Below, piece by piece: positions 1-5,402 of a stretch of DNA of 5,402 bases. The translations under genes were made by a program, and so were the position numbers. Each line of letters opens with the position of its first letter. Positions within the stretch are counted from its first letter, which is position 1. Under the pieces are notes generated by a model. It had not been told where the DNA came from and ran no database searches. It saw only the letters and a program-made list of their open reading frames with translations. The DNA is from Treponema sp. (GTDB taxonomy: Bacteria; Spirochaetota; Spirochaetia; Treponematales; UBA12059), in NCBI GenBank assembly GCA_012517645.1, contig JAAYUR010000097.1:1-5402 (forward strand). Direction: 5' to 3'.

Positions 1-780
1 CTCCTGCACCGTCCTAAGATCCGCGCCTCCGGCAAGAAGGTGGGTCGCGAAGGAATGCCGAAGGGTATGGACCTTGCCTCCTACCCCGGACAGTCCTCGG
101 ATCTGGGAAAACCTCTTCCAAACGCCCTTCCTGGAAATACCCTTCCCCAGATGGTTCAGGAAGACCCTGTCGCTCCTGCGTCCCTTGGCGAGGGCGGGCC
201 GGGCGGTGTCCAGGTACAGGGTCAGCCAGGCGGCCGCGTTCTCCCCGAAGGGCACGATCCGCTCCTTGCGCCTCTTCCCGGTCACCCGGAGCATCCTTTC
301 CTTCAGGAAGAGGGAATCGAAGGTCAGGCCCGCCGCCTCGCTGATCCGCAGCCCGCAGGAATAGATCAGTTCGAAGAGGGCGCGGTCCCGGATTCCCCCC
401 GGGTCCGAAACGTCGATGCTGGCCAGAAGCCTGTCGATCTCCTCCAGGGCGAGGACGTCCGGGAGGGCTCGTTCCAGGCGGGGAGTCTCGATGAGCTCCG
501 AGGGATCGTCGGAACGAAGGTTCTCCAGCCGGAGAAACTTGAAGAGCGAGCGGACGCTGGACACCACCCGAGCCATGGTCGTGGAGGAGAGCCCCGCGCT
601 CCGCCTCTCGACCAGGTACTCCAGGAGCTCCCGGGGGCTTACGGTCCGGATATCCGATCCCCGTTCCGCCAGGCGCTGGGCCAGGCCGCGGGCTTCCCGG
701 AGGTAGACCTCCGCGGTCAGGGGACTGCGCCGGCGGGCGGTCAGGAGGTACGCCCGGTACCGCTCGAGGAGGTCGTCCAC
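1..780 (-). CDS. xer: Xer-family tyrosine recombinase (XerC/XerD-like), 3' end missing at window edge
   Basis: Site-specific recombinase of the phage-integrase (tyrosine recombinase) family. By family knowledge it would resolve chromosome dimers at dif near the division septum. The 260 visible codons begin with an N-terminal SAM-like core-binding domain (about residues 1-90), followed by the catalytic domain. Three parts of the active site can be read: Arg145 in CGLRISEA, Lys169 in TGKRRKER, and His238/Arg241 in HTLRHSFATHL. The distal LGH motif and the nucleophilic Tyr lie beyond position 1, so roughly 35-40 residues are missing because the window ends, not because the gene is broken. The start is GTG at 778-780, the only usable start in this frame before an upstream in-frame stop. 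A GAGG inside the end of ftsZ lies 9 nt before it. Only 4 nt separate it from the ftsZ stop, so it is probably co-transcribed with ftsZ. XerC and XerD cannot be told apart confidently from this sequence, and a phage integrase is unlikely given the operon position. Confidence 0.93.
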   Translation of the reverse strand, partial: MDDLLERYRAYLLTARRRSPLTAEVYLREARGLAQRLAERGSDIRTVSPRELLEYLVERRSAGLSSTTMARVVSSVRSLFKFLRLENLRSDDPSELIETPRLERALPDVLALEEIDRLLASIDVSDPGGIRDRALFELIYSCGLRISEAAGLTFDSLFLKERMLRVTGKRRKERIVPFGENAAAWLTLYLDTARPALAKGRRSDRVFLNHLGKGISRKGVWKRFSQIRGLSGVGGKVHTLRHSFATHLLAGGADLRTVQE

Positions 781-784
781 GCCT

Positions 785-1951
785 CTAGGCCTCGTTCCTG
801 TCCGTCTGGTACCGTCTATCCCGAAGCACCGTCGGGATTTCCAGCTCGTCCTCCGGATCGTTCCGGCCCAGGAGGTACTGTTTCTTCTGCACCGGGGTTT
901 CGGTGATGCGCTTCCACTCGTCGGGGGTCAGGTAGTCCTCGGCACCCCGCCGGGATTCCTGGCGAATCGTCGACTCCGTGGTTTTCAGGGACCTCTGGAA
1001 CCCCGTGGCGATTACGGTGACCCGGACCTCGTCGCCCAGGGATTCATCGTGGACGATCCCGGGGATGATGAGGGCGTCGGGATCCGCGTTTTCCGATACC
1101 AGGTTCACGATCTCCTGGAATTCCGTCAGGGAGAGGTCCTCCCCTCCGGAGACGTTGATCAGGATGCTCCGGGCCCCGTCGATCCGGGCGTCCTCCAGCA
1201 GGGGGTTCGAGATGGCCTTCTCCGCGGCCTCCACGGCCCGGTTGTCCCCTCCGGCCGCTCCGATGCCCATGATCGCGTCGCCCTTGCCCTCCATCACGGT
1301 GCGCACGTCGGCGAAGTCGATATTGATCTCTCCCGCTATGGTGATCAGGTCCGAGATGCCCTGGACCCCCTGCCTGAGCACGTCGTCCGCGAAGCGGAAG
1401 GCGTCCAGGATGGGGGTTCGGCGCTCGACGACCTTGAGCAGGTGCTGGTTGGGTATGACGATGAGGGTGTCCACGGCCTGACGGAGCTTCTCGATTCCCT
1501 CCTCCGCGATCCGGGCCTTGACCCTGCCCTCGAAGTCGAAGGGCCGGGTGACGACCCCGACGGTCAAGGCCCCGGAATCCCGGGCGATCTGGGCGATGAC
1601 CGGAGCCGAGCCGGTGCCCGTGCCGCCCCCCATGCCCGCGGTCACGAAGACCATGTCGGCCCCCTTGACCGCCTGGGCGATGGCTTCCCGGTCCTCCAGG
1701 GCGGCTTTTTCCCCGATCTCCGGCTTCCCTCCGGCCCCCAGGCCGTGGGTGACCTTGGCGCCCAGGCCCAGCTTGATCGGTGCCTGGGATTTGTTCAGGG
1801 CCTGCAGGTCCGTGTTCGCCGCGATGAACTGTACGTTCTGGACCCCTGCCGCGATCATCCGATTCACCGCGTTGGATCCGCCACCCCCGGCTCCTATGAC
1901 CTTTATCACCGTCGGGTTTCCCGACGCTTCGTTCACCAGTTCTACCGTCAT
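785..1951 (-). CDS. ftsZ: Cell division protein FtsZ
   Basis: Tubulin-like GTPase of 388 residues that polymerises into the cytokinetic ring at mid-cell. The glycine-rich nucleotide-binding loop is GAGGGGSNAVNRM at about 20-32. The tubulin signature GGGTGTG is at 108-114. The T7 synergy loop NIDFADVRTVM starts at Asn210, with the catalytic Asp212 and Asp215 both present. The globular core ends near residue 320 (VTVIATGF). A short, charged linker of about 50 residues follows, then a conserved C-terminal peptide around 370-377 (EIPTVLRD), the expected docking site for FtsA, with a polar tail after it. Length is normal for the family and no key residue is missing. The ATG at 1949-1951 has a GGGAGGGG Shine-Dalgarno run just upstream (GGAGG core 5 nt from the ATG). 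It follows ftsA after 75 nt, the largest gap in the cluster, and precedes the recombinase by 4 nt. Confidence 0.99.
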   Translation of the reverse strand: MTVELVNEASGNPTVIKVIGAGGGGSNAVNRMIAAGVQNVQFIAANTDLQALNKSQAPIKLGLGAKVTHGLGAGGKPEIGEKAALEDREAIAQAVKGADMVFVTAGMGGGTGTGSAPVIAQIARDSGALTVGVVTRPFDFEGRVKARIAEEGIEKLRQAVDTLIVIPNQHLLKVVERRTPILDAFRFADDVLRQGVQGISDLITIAGEINIDFADVRTVMEGKGDAIMGIGAAGGDNRAVEAAEKAISNPLLEDARIDGARSILINVSGGEDLSLTEFQEIVNLVSENADPDALIIPGIVHDESLGDEVRVTVIATGFQRSLKTTESTIRQESRRGAEDYLTPDEWKRITETPVQKKQYLLGRNDPEDELEIPTVLRDRRYQTDRNEA

Positions 1952-2026
1952 GCTCCCCTCCCAGGTTCACGGCGTTCTTAGGCTCGATGCATGGTATGCT
2001 AAAAGCGCGTTCAAGAATCCCTTGCT
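1952..2026 (-). other. ftsA-ftsZ intergenic spacer, possible ftsZ leader or promoter
   Basis: This is the only gap above 10 nt in the window. Reading on the minus strand, it holds a TTGAAC (2009-2014) that resembles a -35 box and a locally AT-richer stretch (TTTTAGCATACCAT) after it. The hexamer 17 nt downstream, TGCATC, is a poor -10. The better -10-like hexamers (TAGCAT, TACCAT) sit at bad spacing, so no sigma-70 promoter can be called firmly. It ends with the strong ftsZ Shine-Dalgarno run at 1955-1962. An extra ftsZ promoter is common in other bacteria; here it is only inference. No terminator hairpin with a U-run is visible. Confidence 0.3.
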
Positions 2027-3271
2027 CTAGAAAAACTCCTTCCGGAACCAATCCAGGATCCGTCCGGCCAGGCCCGGCCCCTTTCCCCCTCGGTCGAGAG
2101 CGGGGCGGGCTTCCGGAGCCCTGGGCGAGACGCGCTCGGCACCGGACAGGACCAGGCCGACGGCCGTTGAGTACAGGGGGCTCCGGTATTCCTCCACCAG
2201 GCCCCCGACGGTATAGGGAGAGCCCACCCGGGCGGGCAGGTCGAACACCGCCGTGGCCAGCTCCGCGGCCCCGGGCATCAGGGCTCCTCCCCCGGTCAGG
2301 ACGATCCCGCCCTTGACGTGGCGGGAATACCCCATCTGCTCCACCCGGTCCCGGGCGATCCCGAATATCTCCTCCATCCTCGGCTGGACGATGGACGAAA
2401 TCCGCTGGCGGGAGACCTCCTGGGGCGGCCGGCCCCCGACTCCGGGAACGATGACCGTTTCCTCGGGATCCACAAGGGACTGATAACAGCATCCCGACTG
2501 GAGCTTGATACGCTCCGCGGCCTCCAGGGGGACGTTCAGCATGATGGATAGGTCGTTCGTCACCTGGATGCCCCCCGCGGGCACGACGCTCGTGTAGTAC
2601 GGAGCCCCCTCACTGTAGACCAGGACATCGGTGGTTCCCCCTCCCAGATCCAGGAGGAGACAACCGAGCTCCCGCTCGTCCTGGGAGAGCACGGCCTTGG
2701 CCGCCGCCAGGCTCTGGAGAATCAGGCCCTCCGCCTTGAACCCCGCTCGGTTCACGCAGCGCACCAGGTTCTGGGCCGTCGTCACGGACCCAGTGATGAT
2801 GTGGACCTCCGCCTCCAGGCGCACCCCGATCATGTCCAGGGGGTTCCGGATTCCCTTCTGGTCGTCCACGATGTAGGCTTGGGGAATCACGTGCAGGATC
2901 TCCCGATCCATGGGGATGACCACGGCTCGGGCCGCTTCCAGGACCCGGTCCACGTCCGCTTGGGTGATCTCCCGGCCCTTGCCGGTGACGGCCACGACTC
3001 CCCGGGAATTGATTCCCTCCACGTTGGCCCCGGCCACCCCGACCCAGCATTCCCGGACCTCCCGGCCCGACATGAGCTCCGCGGCCTCCACGGCCTGGGC
3101 TACGGAGCGGAGGGTCGCCTCGATGTTCACGACCACGCCACGGCGCAGTCCCGTGGACGGCGCGGTCCCGACACCGGTGATTTCGAGGGTTCCCGTCTCC
3201 GTATATTCCCCGATAACGGCGCAAGTCTTGGACGTGCCGATATCGAGTCCGACGATCAGGTTCTCAGCCAG
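2027..3271 (-). CDS. ftsA: Cell division protein FtsA, probable CTG start
   Basis: Actin-like ATPase of 414 residues that binds the FtsZ tail and anchors the ring to the inner membrane. The phosphate-1 loop DIGTSK is at residues 10-15. The FtsA-specific 1C subdomain spans roughly 85-168. Phosphate-2 DLGGGTTD is at 208-215 and the adenosine motif TGGGALMPG is at 326-334. A proline/arginine-rich linker leads to a C-terminal amphipathic helix (LAGRILDWFRKEFF, 401-414), the expected membrane-targeting sequence. No ATG, GTG or TTG exists in frame upstream of codon 46 (GTG at 3134-3136), and starting there would delete the phosphate-1 strand-loop. The CTG at 3269-3271 gives the N-terminus MAENLIVGLDIGTSK, typical of FtsA, and sits behind AAGGAGGG. 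It overlaps the end of ftsQ by 8 nt, the same overlap as at ftsW/ftsQ. The identity is certain. The CTG start is inferred; a sequencing error in an ATG is the alternative. Confidence 0.96.
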   Translation of the reverse strand: MAENLIVGLDIGTSKTCAVIGEYTETGTLEITGVGTAPSTGLRRGVVVNIEATLRSVAQAVEAAELMSGREVRECWVGVAGANVEGINSRGVVAVTGKGREITQADVDRVLEAARAVVIPMDREILHVIPQAYIVDDQKGIRNPLDMIGVRLEAEVHIITGSVTTAQNLVRCVNRAGFKAEGLILQSLAAAKAVLSQDERELGCLLLDLGGGTTDVLVYSEGAPYYTSVVPAGGIQVTNDLSIMLNVPLEAAERIKLQSGCCYQSLVDPEETVIVPGVGGRPPQEVSRQRISSIVQPRMEEIFGIARDRVEQMGYSRHVKGGIVLTGGGALMPGAAELATAVFDLPARVGSPYTVGGLVEEYRSPLYSTAVGLVLSGAERVSPRAPEARPALDRGGKGPGLAGRILDWFRKEFF

Positions 3272-4097
3272 AAAGTCCCTCCTTGACGCGATAGACCACC
3301 GTGCCTGTCCTAAAATCGAGCTCTGAAATGGTCGAAGACAGCCCCTGGTTCTCCACGACGTCGAGAACGAGGATAATAGAGCGGAGCAAGTCCACGTTCA
3401 ATACCAAGGGGGTCCGTACGGGAACGCGGTAGTGCAGCGGGTACAGGAGGAGCTCCAGTTCCCCGTAGGGCCTCAGGACCAGGCGCAGCTCCGAGAACGC
3501 GGATAGCAGCTCCGGCCCGGCCTCCCGCAGGGTTTCCAGGGACCGCAGGACCGGCAACAGGGAATCCGGGAGATGTACGCCGTATCGGAAGCCCTCGAAG
3601 CGAATGCCGGACAGGATCGGCACATCGCCGCCCTCCGGCAAGGCGCGGAAGGCCACGCCCTCCCGGTCCACGCCCACGGGAACGGCCCGGCCGTCCACGG
3701 TAGCCAGGACCGCGGCCACGGCCTTCCGATCCGTCACGGAAACCCGAAGTCCGTTGGGGAACAGGCGGGACACCTCCGCGGCTGCAACCTGGGGATGGGC
3801 CTCGATGTTGGCCGCGATGCGTTGACAATCCACGGTGGCCAGGTACTCCGCCGAGTGAAGGGCGGCCCACTGCAGGATCTCCTCCCGCCCCAGGGTCGTG
3901 TCCCCGACGATCTCCAGTCGGGAGATCCTCATGGCCGGGAACACCAGGATCAGGGAAACCGCGGCCAGGGGAACCAGCCCGACGATCAAGCCGAGAAGGA
4001 TCCTTCGGGAAACCTCTCCGGTCTCCTGGGACCTGCGGACGGTCCGGCCCGCGGAGGGTCCCGTCCGGCGGACGCCGTACTCGGCCGCGTTACTCAT
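3264..4097 (-). CDS. ftsQ: Cell division protein FtsQ (POTRA-domain divisome protein)
   Basis: Bitopic divisome scaffold of 277 residues (FtsQ/DivIB family), which in other bacteria bridges cytoplasmic and periplasmic division proteins, including FtsL/FtsB. It has a basic cytoplasmic tail (about 1-32), one membrane segment (about 33-54), and a POTRA domain (about 56-125). The POTRA domain contains RISRLEIVGDTTLGREEIL, then HPQVAAAEVSRLFPNGLRVSV and a following RKAVAAV strand. A beta-rich FtsQ domain follows, ending in SELDFRTGTVVYRVKEG, like the final strands of the family. Sequence conservation is low, as usual for FtsQ, so the call rests on topology, POTRA pattern and position between ftsW and ftsA. 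ATG 4095-4097 follows AGGGAGG at 6 nt spacing and overlaps the ftsW end by 8 nt (ATGAGTAA). The frame is open further upstream to 4238, but those codons lie inside ftsW and encode no FtsQ-like sequence, so the shorter start is chosen. Confidence 0.94.
   Translation of the reverse strand: MSNAAEYGVRRTGPSAGRTVRRSQETGEVSRRILLGLIVGLVPLAAVSLILVFPAMRISRLEIVGDTTLGREEILQWAALHSAEYLATVDCQRIAANIEAHPQVAAAEVSRLFPNGLRVSVTDRKAVAAVLATVDGRAVPVGVDREGVAFRALPEGGDVPILSGIRFEGFRYGVHLPDSLLPVLRSLETLREAGPELLSAFSELRLVLRPYGELELLLYPLHYRVPVRTPLVLNVDLLRSIILVLDVVENQGLSSTISELDFRTGTVVYRVKEGLSG
3277..3284 (-). promoter_or_regulatory. Shine-Dalgarno site supporting the CTG start of ftsA
   Basis: AAGGAGGG reads on the minus strand inside the last codons of ftsQ. 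Its AAGGAGG core lies 6 nt before the CTG at 3269-3271, an ideal distance. It is a near-perfect match to the anti-Shine-Dalgarno sequence and has no other start codon at a useful distance. This decides the ftsA start. Confidence 0.75.
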
Positions 4098-5244
4098 GGG
4101 GCACCTCCCTATCCGCCTGAGCTCGTTCCATGCCCCGGGACAGGTTGAAGAGAAGGCCGCATGTGGCGGCAGCCTCCAGAAGGGACGACCCACCGGAGGA
4201 ATAAAAGGGCAACGCGATGCCCGTGGCCGGCAGGACACCCGAGGCCACCGCGATGTTGACGAGCACCTGGATCCCGAGGCTCGTGGTCAAACCGAAGGCC
4301 AGGTAGGAACGGAACCTATCCTCGTTTCGGAAGGCGGTCCGGTACCCGCGCCAGAGGAAAAAGCCCCAGAGCCCTAGGAAGATCAGGACTCCCAGGAACC
4401 CCGTTTCCTCCGCGAAGGCGGAGAATATGAAATCCGACTGGACTTCGGGGATGCTGGTCAGCTTCAGGGTTCCCAAGCCCAAGCCCTTGCCCCAGAATCC
4501 CCCGGCCCGAATGGCCCGGAGGGATCCGCTGACCTGGTACCCCAGGGCGGTGGGCTCGTATCCAGGGTACAGGAAGCCGATGATCCGCCGGAGACGGAAG
4601 TCGCTGGTCAATACGGAGAGGGCCGTCAACGGAAACAGGATCGTCCCCAGGGCGGCGAAAAAGCGAAGGGGCACTTCCGCGGCCCAGAAGAGCGCGGCGG
4701 CCACGAGAACAAGGATCACCGCGGAGGAGAAGTCGTTCTGCAGGAAGATCAGGACCGCTCCCAGGGAGGTGATCATCAAGGGAGGCAGGGCCGAGTTCAC
4801 CACGTCCCCGATCCGGTCGCTTTTTTTGGAGAAGATATACGCCAGGTACAGGACTAAGGCGATCCGGAAGATCTGGGAAGGCTGGAAAGTCCGTCCCCCG
4901 ATCCCGATCCAGCGGGTGGCCCCGTTACGGCTGACCCCGATGCCGGGGATGAAGGGAAGCACCAGGGCGGCCAGGGCCAGGAGAGTCAAGGGTTTGACCA
5001 GGGCCTTGAGCCTCTCCGGGGGAATAAAGGCGCAGGCCAGGAATACAAGGAGCGCCAGGGGTGCGTAGCCCAGCTGGCGGACCAGGAAATGGGCTCCGGA
5101 CTTCTGCAGGGACAGGGCGTAGCCGTAGGAAGCCGAATAGAGCGCCGCCAAGCCCGTGCCGAAGAGCAGGGCCGAGGCCGCGAGCAGGGAGAGATCCCCG
5201 TTCCGACCCGTGTAGGTTCGCTCTATCTCGAAACCCGCGGACAT
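4090..5244 (-). CDS. ftsW: Septal peptidoglycan glycosyltransferase FtsW (SEDS family)
   Basis: Polytopic inner-membrane protein of 384 residues of the SEDS family (FtsW/RodA/SpoVE), which polymerises lipid II into glycan strands, normally with a class B PBP partner (FtsI). About ten membrane segments can be read. Family motifs include NGATRWIGIGG (108-117), GYEPTALGYQVSGSLRAI (228-245) and GKGLGLG (252-258). SDFIFSAFAEETGFLG starts at 270, with Asp271 matching the residue shown to be essential in SEDS enzymes. TGIALPFYSSGGSS is at 341-354. Two spots differ from the usual motifs: FQPSQ (120-124) where Glu normally ends the motif, and QNDFSS (169-174) where PD(L/F)G(T/S) is usual. FtsW rather than RodA is favoured by the flanking mraY and ftsQ genes. 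A GTG at 5245-5247 directly precedes the ATG; the ATG is chosen because GGAGG lies 5 nt before it but only 2 nt before the GTG. Confidence 0.97.
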   Translation of the reverse strand: MSAGFEIERTYTGRNGDLSLLAASALLFGTGLAALYSASYGYALSLQKSGAHFLVRQLGYAPLALLVFLACAFIPPERLKALVKPLTLLALAALVLPFIPGIGVSRNGATRWIGIGGRTFQPSQIFRIALVLYLAYIFSKKSDRIGDVVNSALPPLMITSLGAVLIFLQNDFSSAVILVLVAAALFWAAEVPLRFFAALGTILFPLTALSVLTSDFRLRRIIGFLYPGYEPTALGYQVSGSLRAIRAGGFWGKGLGLGTLKLTSIPEVQSDFIFSAFAEETGFLGVLIFLGLWGFFLWRGYRTAFRNEDRFRSYLAFGLTTSLGIQVLVNIAVASGVLPATGIALPFYSSGGSSLLEAAATCGLLFNLSRGMERAQADREVPHE

Positions 5245-5249
5245 CACCG

Positions 5250-5254
5250 CCTCC
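5250..5254 (-). promoter_or_regulatory. Shine-Dalgarno site of ftsW, selecting ATG over adjacent GTG
   Basis: GGAGG on the minus strand begins with the last base of the mraY stop codon TAG. It is 5 nt from the ATG at 5242-5244 and 2 nt from the GTG at 5245-5247, so the ATG is the better start. The overlap with the mraY stop suggests that the ribosome ending on mraY helps start ftsW. Confidence 0.7.
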
Positions 5255-5402
5255 TACTGTATCTTCAGGGTCGAAAGGGCGATGATCGCGAACAGCCCTC
5301 CCAGGATCCAGAACCGGATGACCACCTGGGTCTCCTTCCAACCGCCCAGCTCGAAGTGGTGGTGGAGGGGAGCCATCTTGAACAACCGCTTGCCCTTGGT
5401 CA
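5254..5402 (-). CDS. mraY: Phospho-N-acetylmuramoyl-pentapeptide transferase MraY, C-terminal end only
   Basis: Only the last 48 full codons and the stop are in the window; the rest lies beyond the right edge. MraY is an integral membrane enzyme that transfers phospho-MurNAc-pentapeptide from the UDP nucleotide to undecaprenyl phosphate, giving lipid I. The visible part carries the family's C-terminal signature: a basic KGKRLFKMAPLHHHFEL stretch with the conserved His-His-His, then GWKE and a last membrane helix (VVIRFWILGGLFAIIALSTL), ending in KIQ. The HHHFE loop is a conserved cytoplasmic segment of the MraY active-site face. It ends 9 nt before the ftsW ATG, consistent with one operon; in many dcw clusters murD lies between these two genes, and here it does not. 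Confidence 0.96.
   Translation of the reverse strand, partial: TKGKRLFKMAPLHHHFELGGWKETQVVIRFWILGGLFAIIALSTLKIQ

Noticed and set aside
1..60. Apparent truncation of the recombinase without its catalytic tyrosine.
   Set aside because: The frame is open up to position 1 and the LGH/Tyr segment would come next, so the loss is due to the window edge and not a pseudogene.
1049..1981. Long plus-strand open frame (310 codons) antisense to ftsZ, with further plus-strand frames across the window (for example 40-906).
   Set aside because: They are antisense to clear conserved genes. Their composition is skewed (rich in Gly, Asp, Arg, Pro), as expected from the reverse of GC-rich codons, and no recognisable motif is seen.
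1975..2017. TTCTT/AAGAA inverted pair and a GCAT-ACC-ATGC mini-palindrome in the ftsA-ftsZ spacer.
   Set aside because: Arms are only 4-5 bp, there is no U-run for a terminator, and such matches are expected by chance.
1044..2492. 482-codon minus-strand open frame running across the ftsA-ftsZ junction in a different frame.
   Set aside because: It is a frame shadow of ftsA and ftsZ: low-complexity Gly/Arg/Pro-rich protein, while the alternative frames encode full families with all motifs.
4098..4238. In-frame upstream extension of ftsQ to 4238 (47 more residues).
   Set aside because: It would lie entirely within the ftsW coding region. The ATG at 4095-4097 has an ideal Shine-Dalgarno site, and the extra residues do not resemble an FtsQ tail.
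4821..4827. A7 run on the coding strand of ftsW (encoding Lys-Lys), a possible slippage or phase-variation site.
   Set aside because: It is short for efficient transcriptional slippage, the zero frame does not match a canonical X-XXY-YYZ heptamer, and ftsW is intact and expected to be essential.

Overview
The window is one block of cell-division and cell-wall genes. All six are on the minus strand, so reading order runs from right to left: mraY (3' end only), ftsW, ftsQ, ftsA, ftsZ, and a Xer-type tyrosine recombinase cut by the left edge. This is the distal half of a division and cell-wall (dcw) cluster. The DNA is GC-rich and codons end mostly in G or C, which explains the many long open frames on the opposite strand.

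The organism is a bacterium with an FtsA/FtsZ divisome and lipid II-based peptidoglycan. The slimmed gene order (mraY-ftsW-ftsQ-ftsA-ftsZ, without murD, murG, murC, murB or ddl in between) and the look of the FtsZ N-terminus suggest a GC-rich spirochaete (Spirochaeta/Treponema relatives). This is inference from memory; no search was possible.

Layout: 5254-5402 mraY C-terminus; 4090-5244 ftsW; 3264-4097 ftsQ; 2027-3271 ftsA; 1952-2026 the only sizeable gap (75 nt); 785-1951 ftsZ; 1-780 xer recombinase. Junctions are very tight: 9 nt between mraY and ftsW, 8-nt overlaps at ftsW/ftsQ and ftsQ/ftsA, and 4 nt between ftsZ and xer. A polycistronic, translationally coupled operon is likely. Intergenic space is almost absent, and no RNA genes, mobile elements, CRISPR arrays or convincing terminators were seen.

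The products work together. MraY makes lipid I at the membrane. FtsW polymerises lipid II-derived septal glycan. FtsQ is the bitopic divisome scaffold. FtsA tethers the FtsZ ring to the membrane. The Xer recombinase would resolve chromosome dimers at the closing septum.

The most notable point is that ftsA has no ATG, GTG or TTG that would retain its nucleotide-binding motif. The sequence points to a CTG start behind a near-perfect Shine-Dalgarno site. FtsW also carries unusual residues in two normally conserved SEDS motifs. Otherwise this is an ordinary core region and I do not see a novel system in it.
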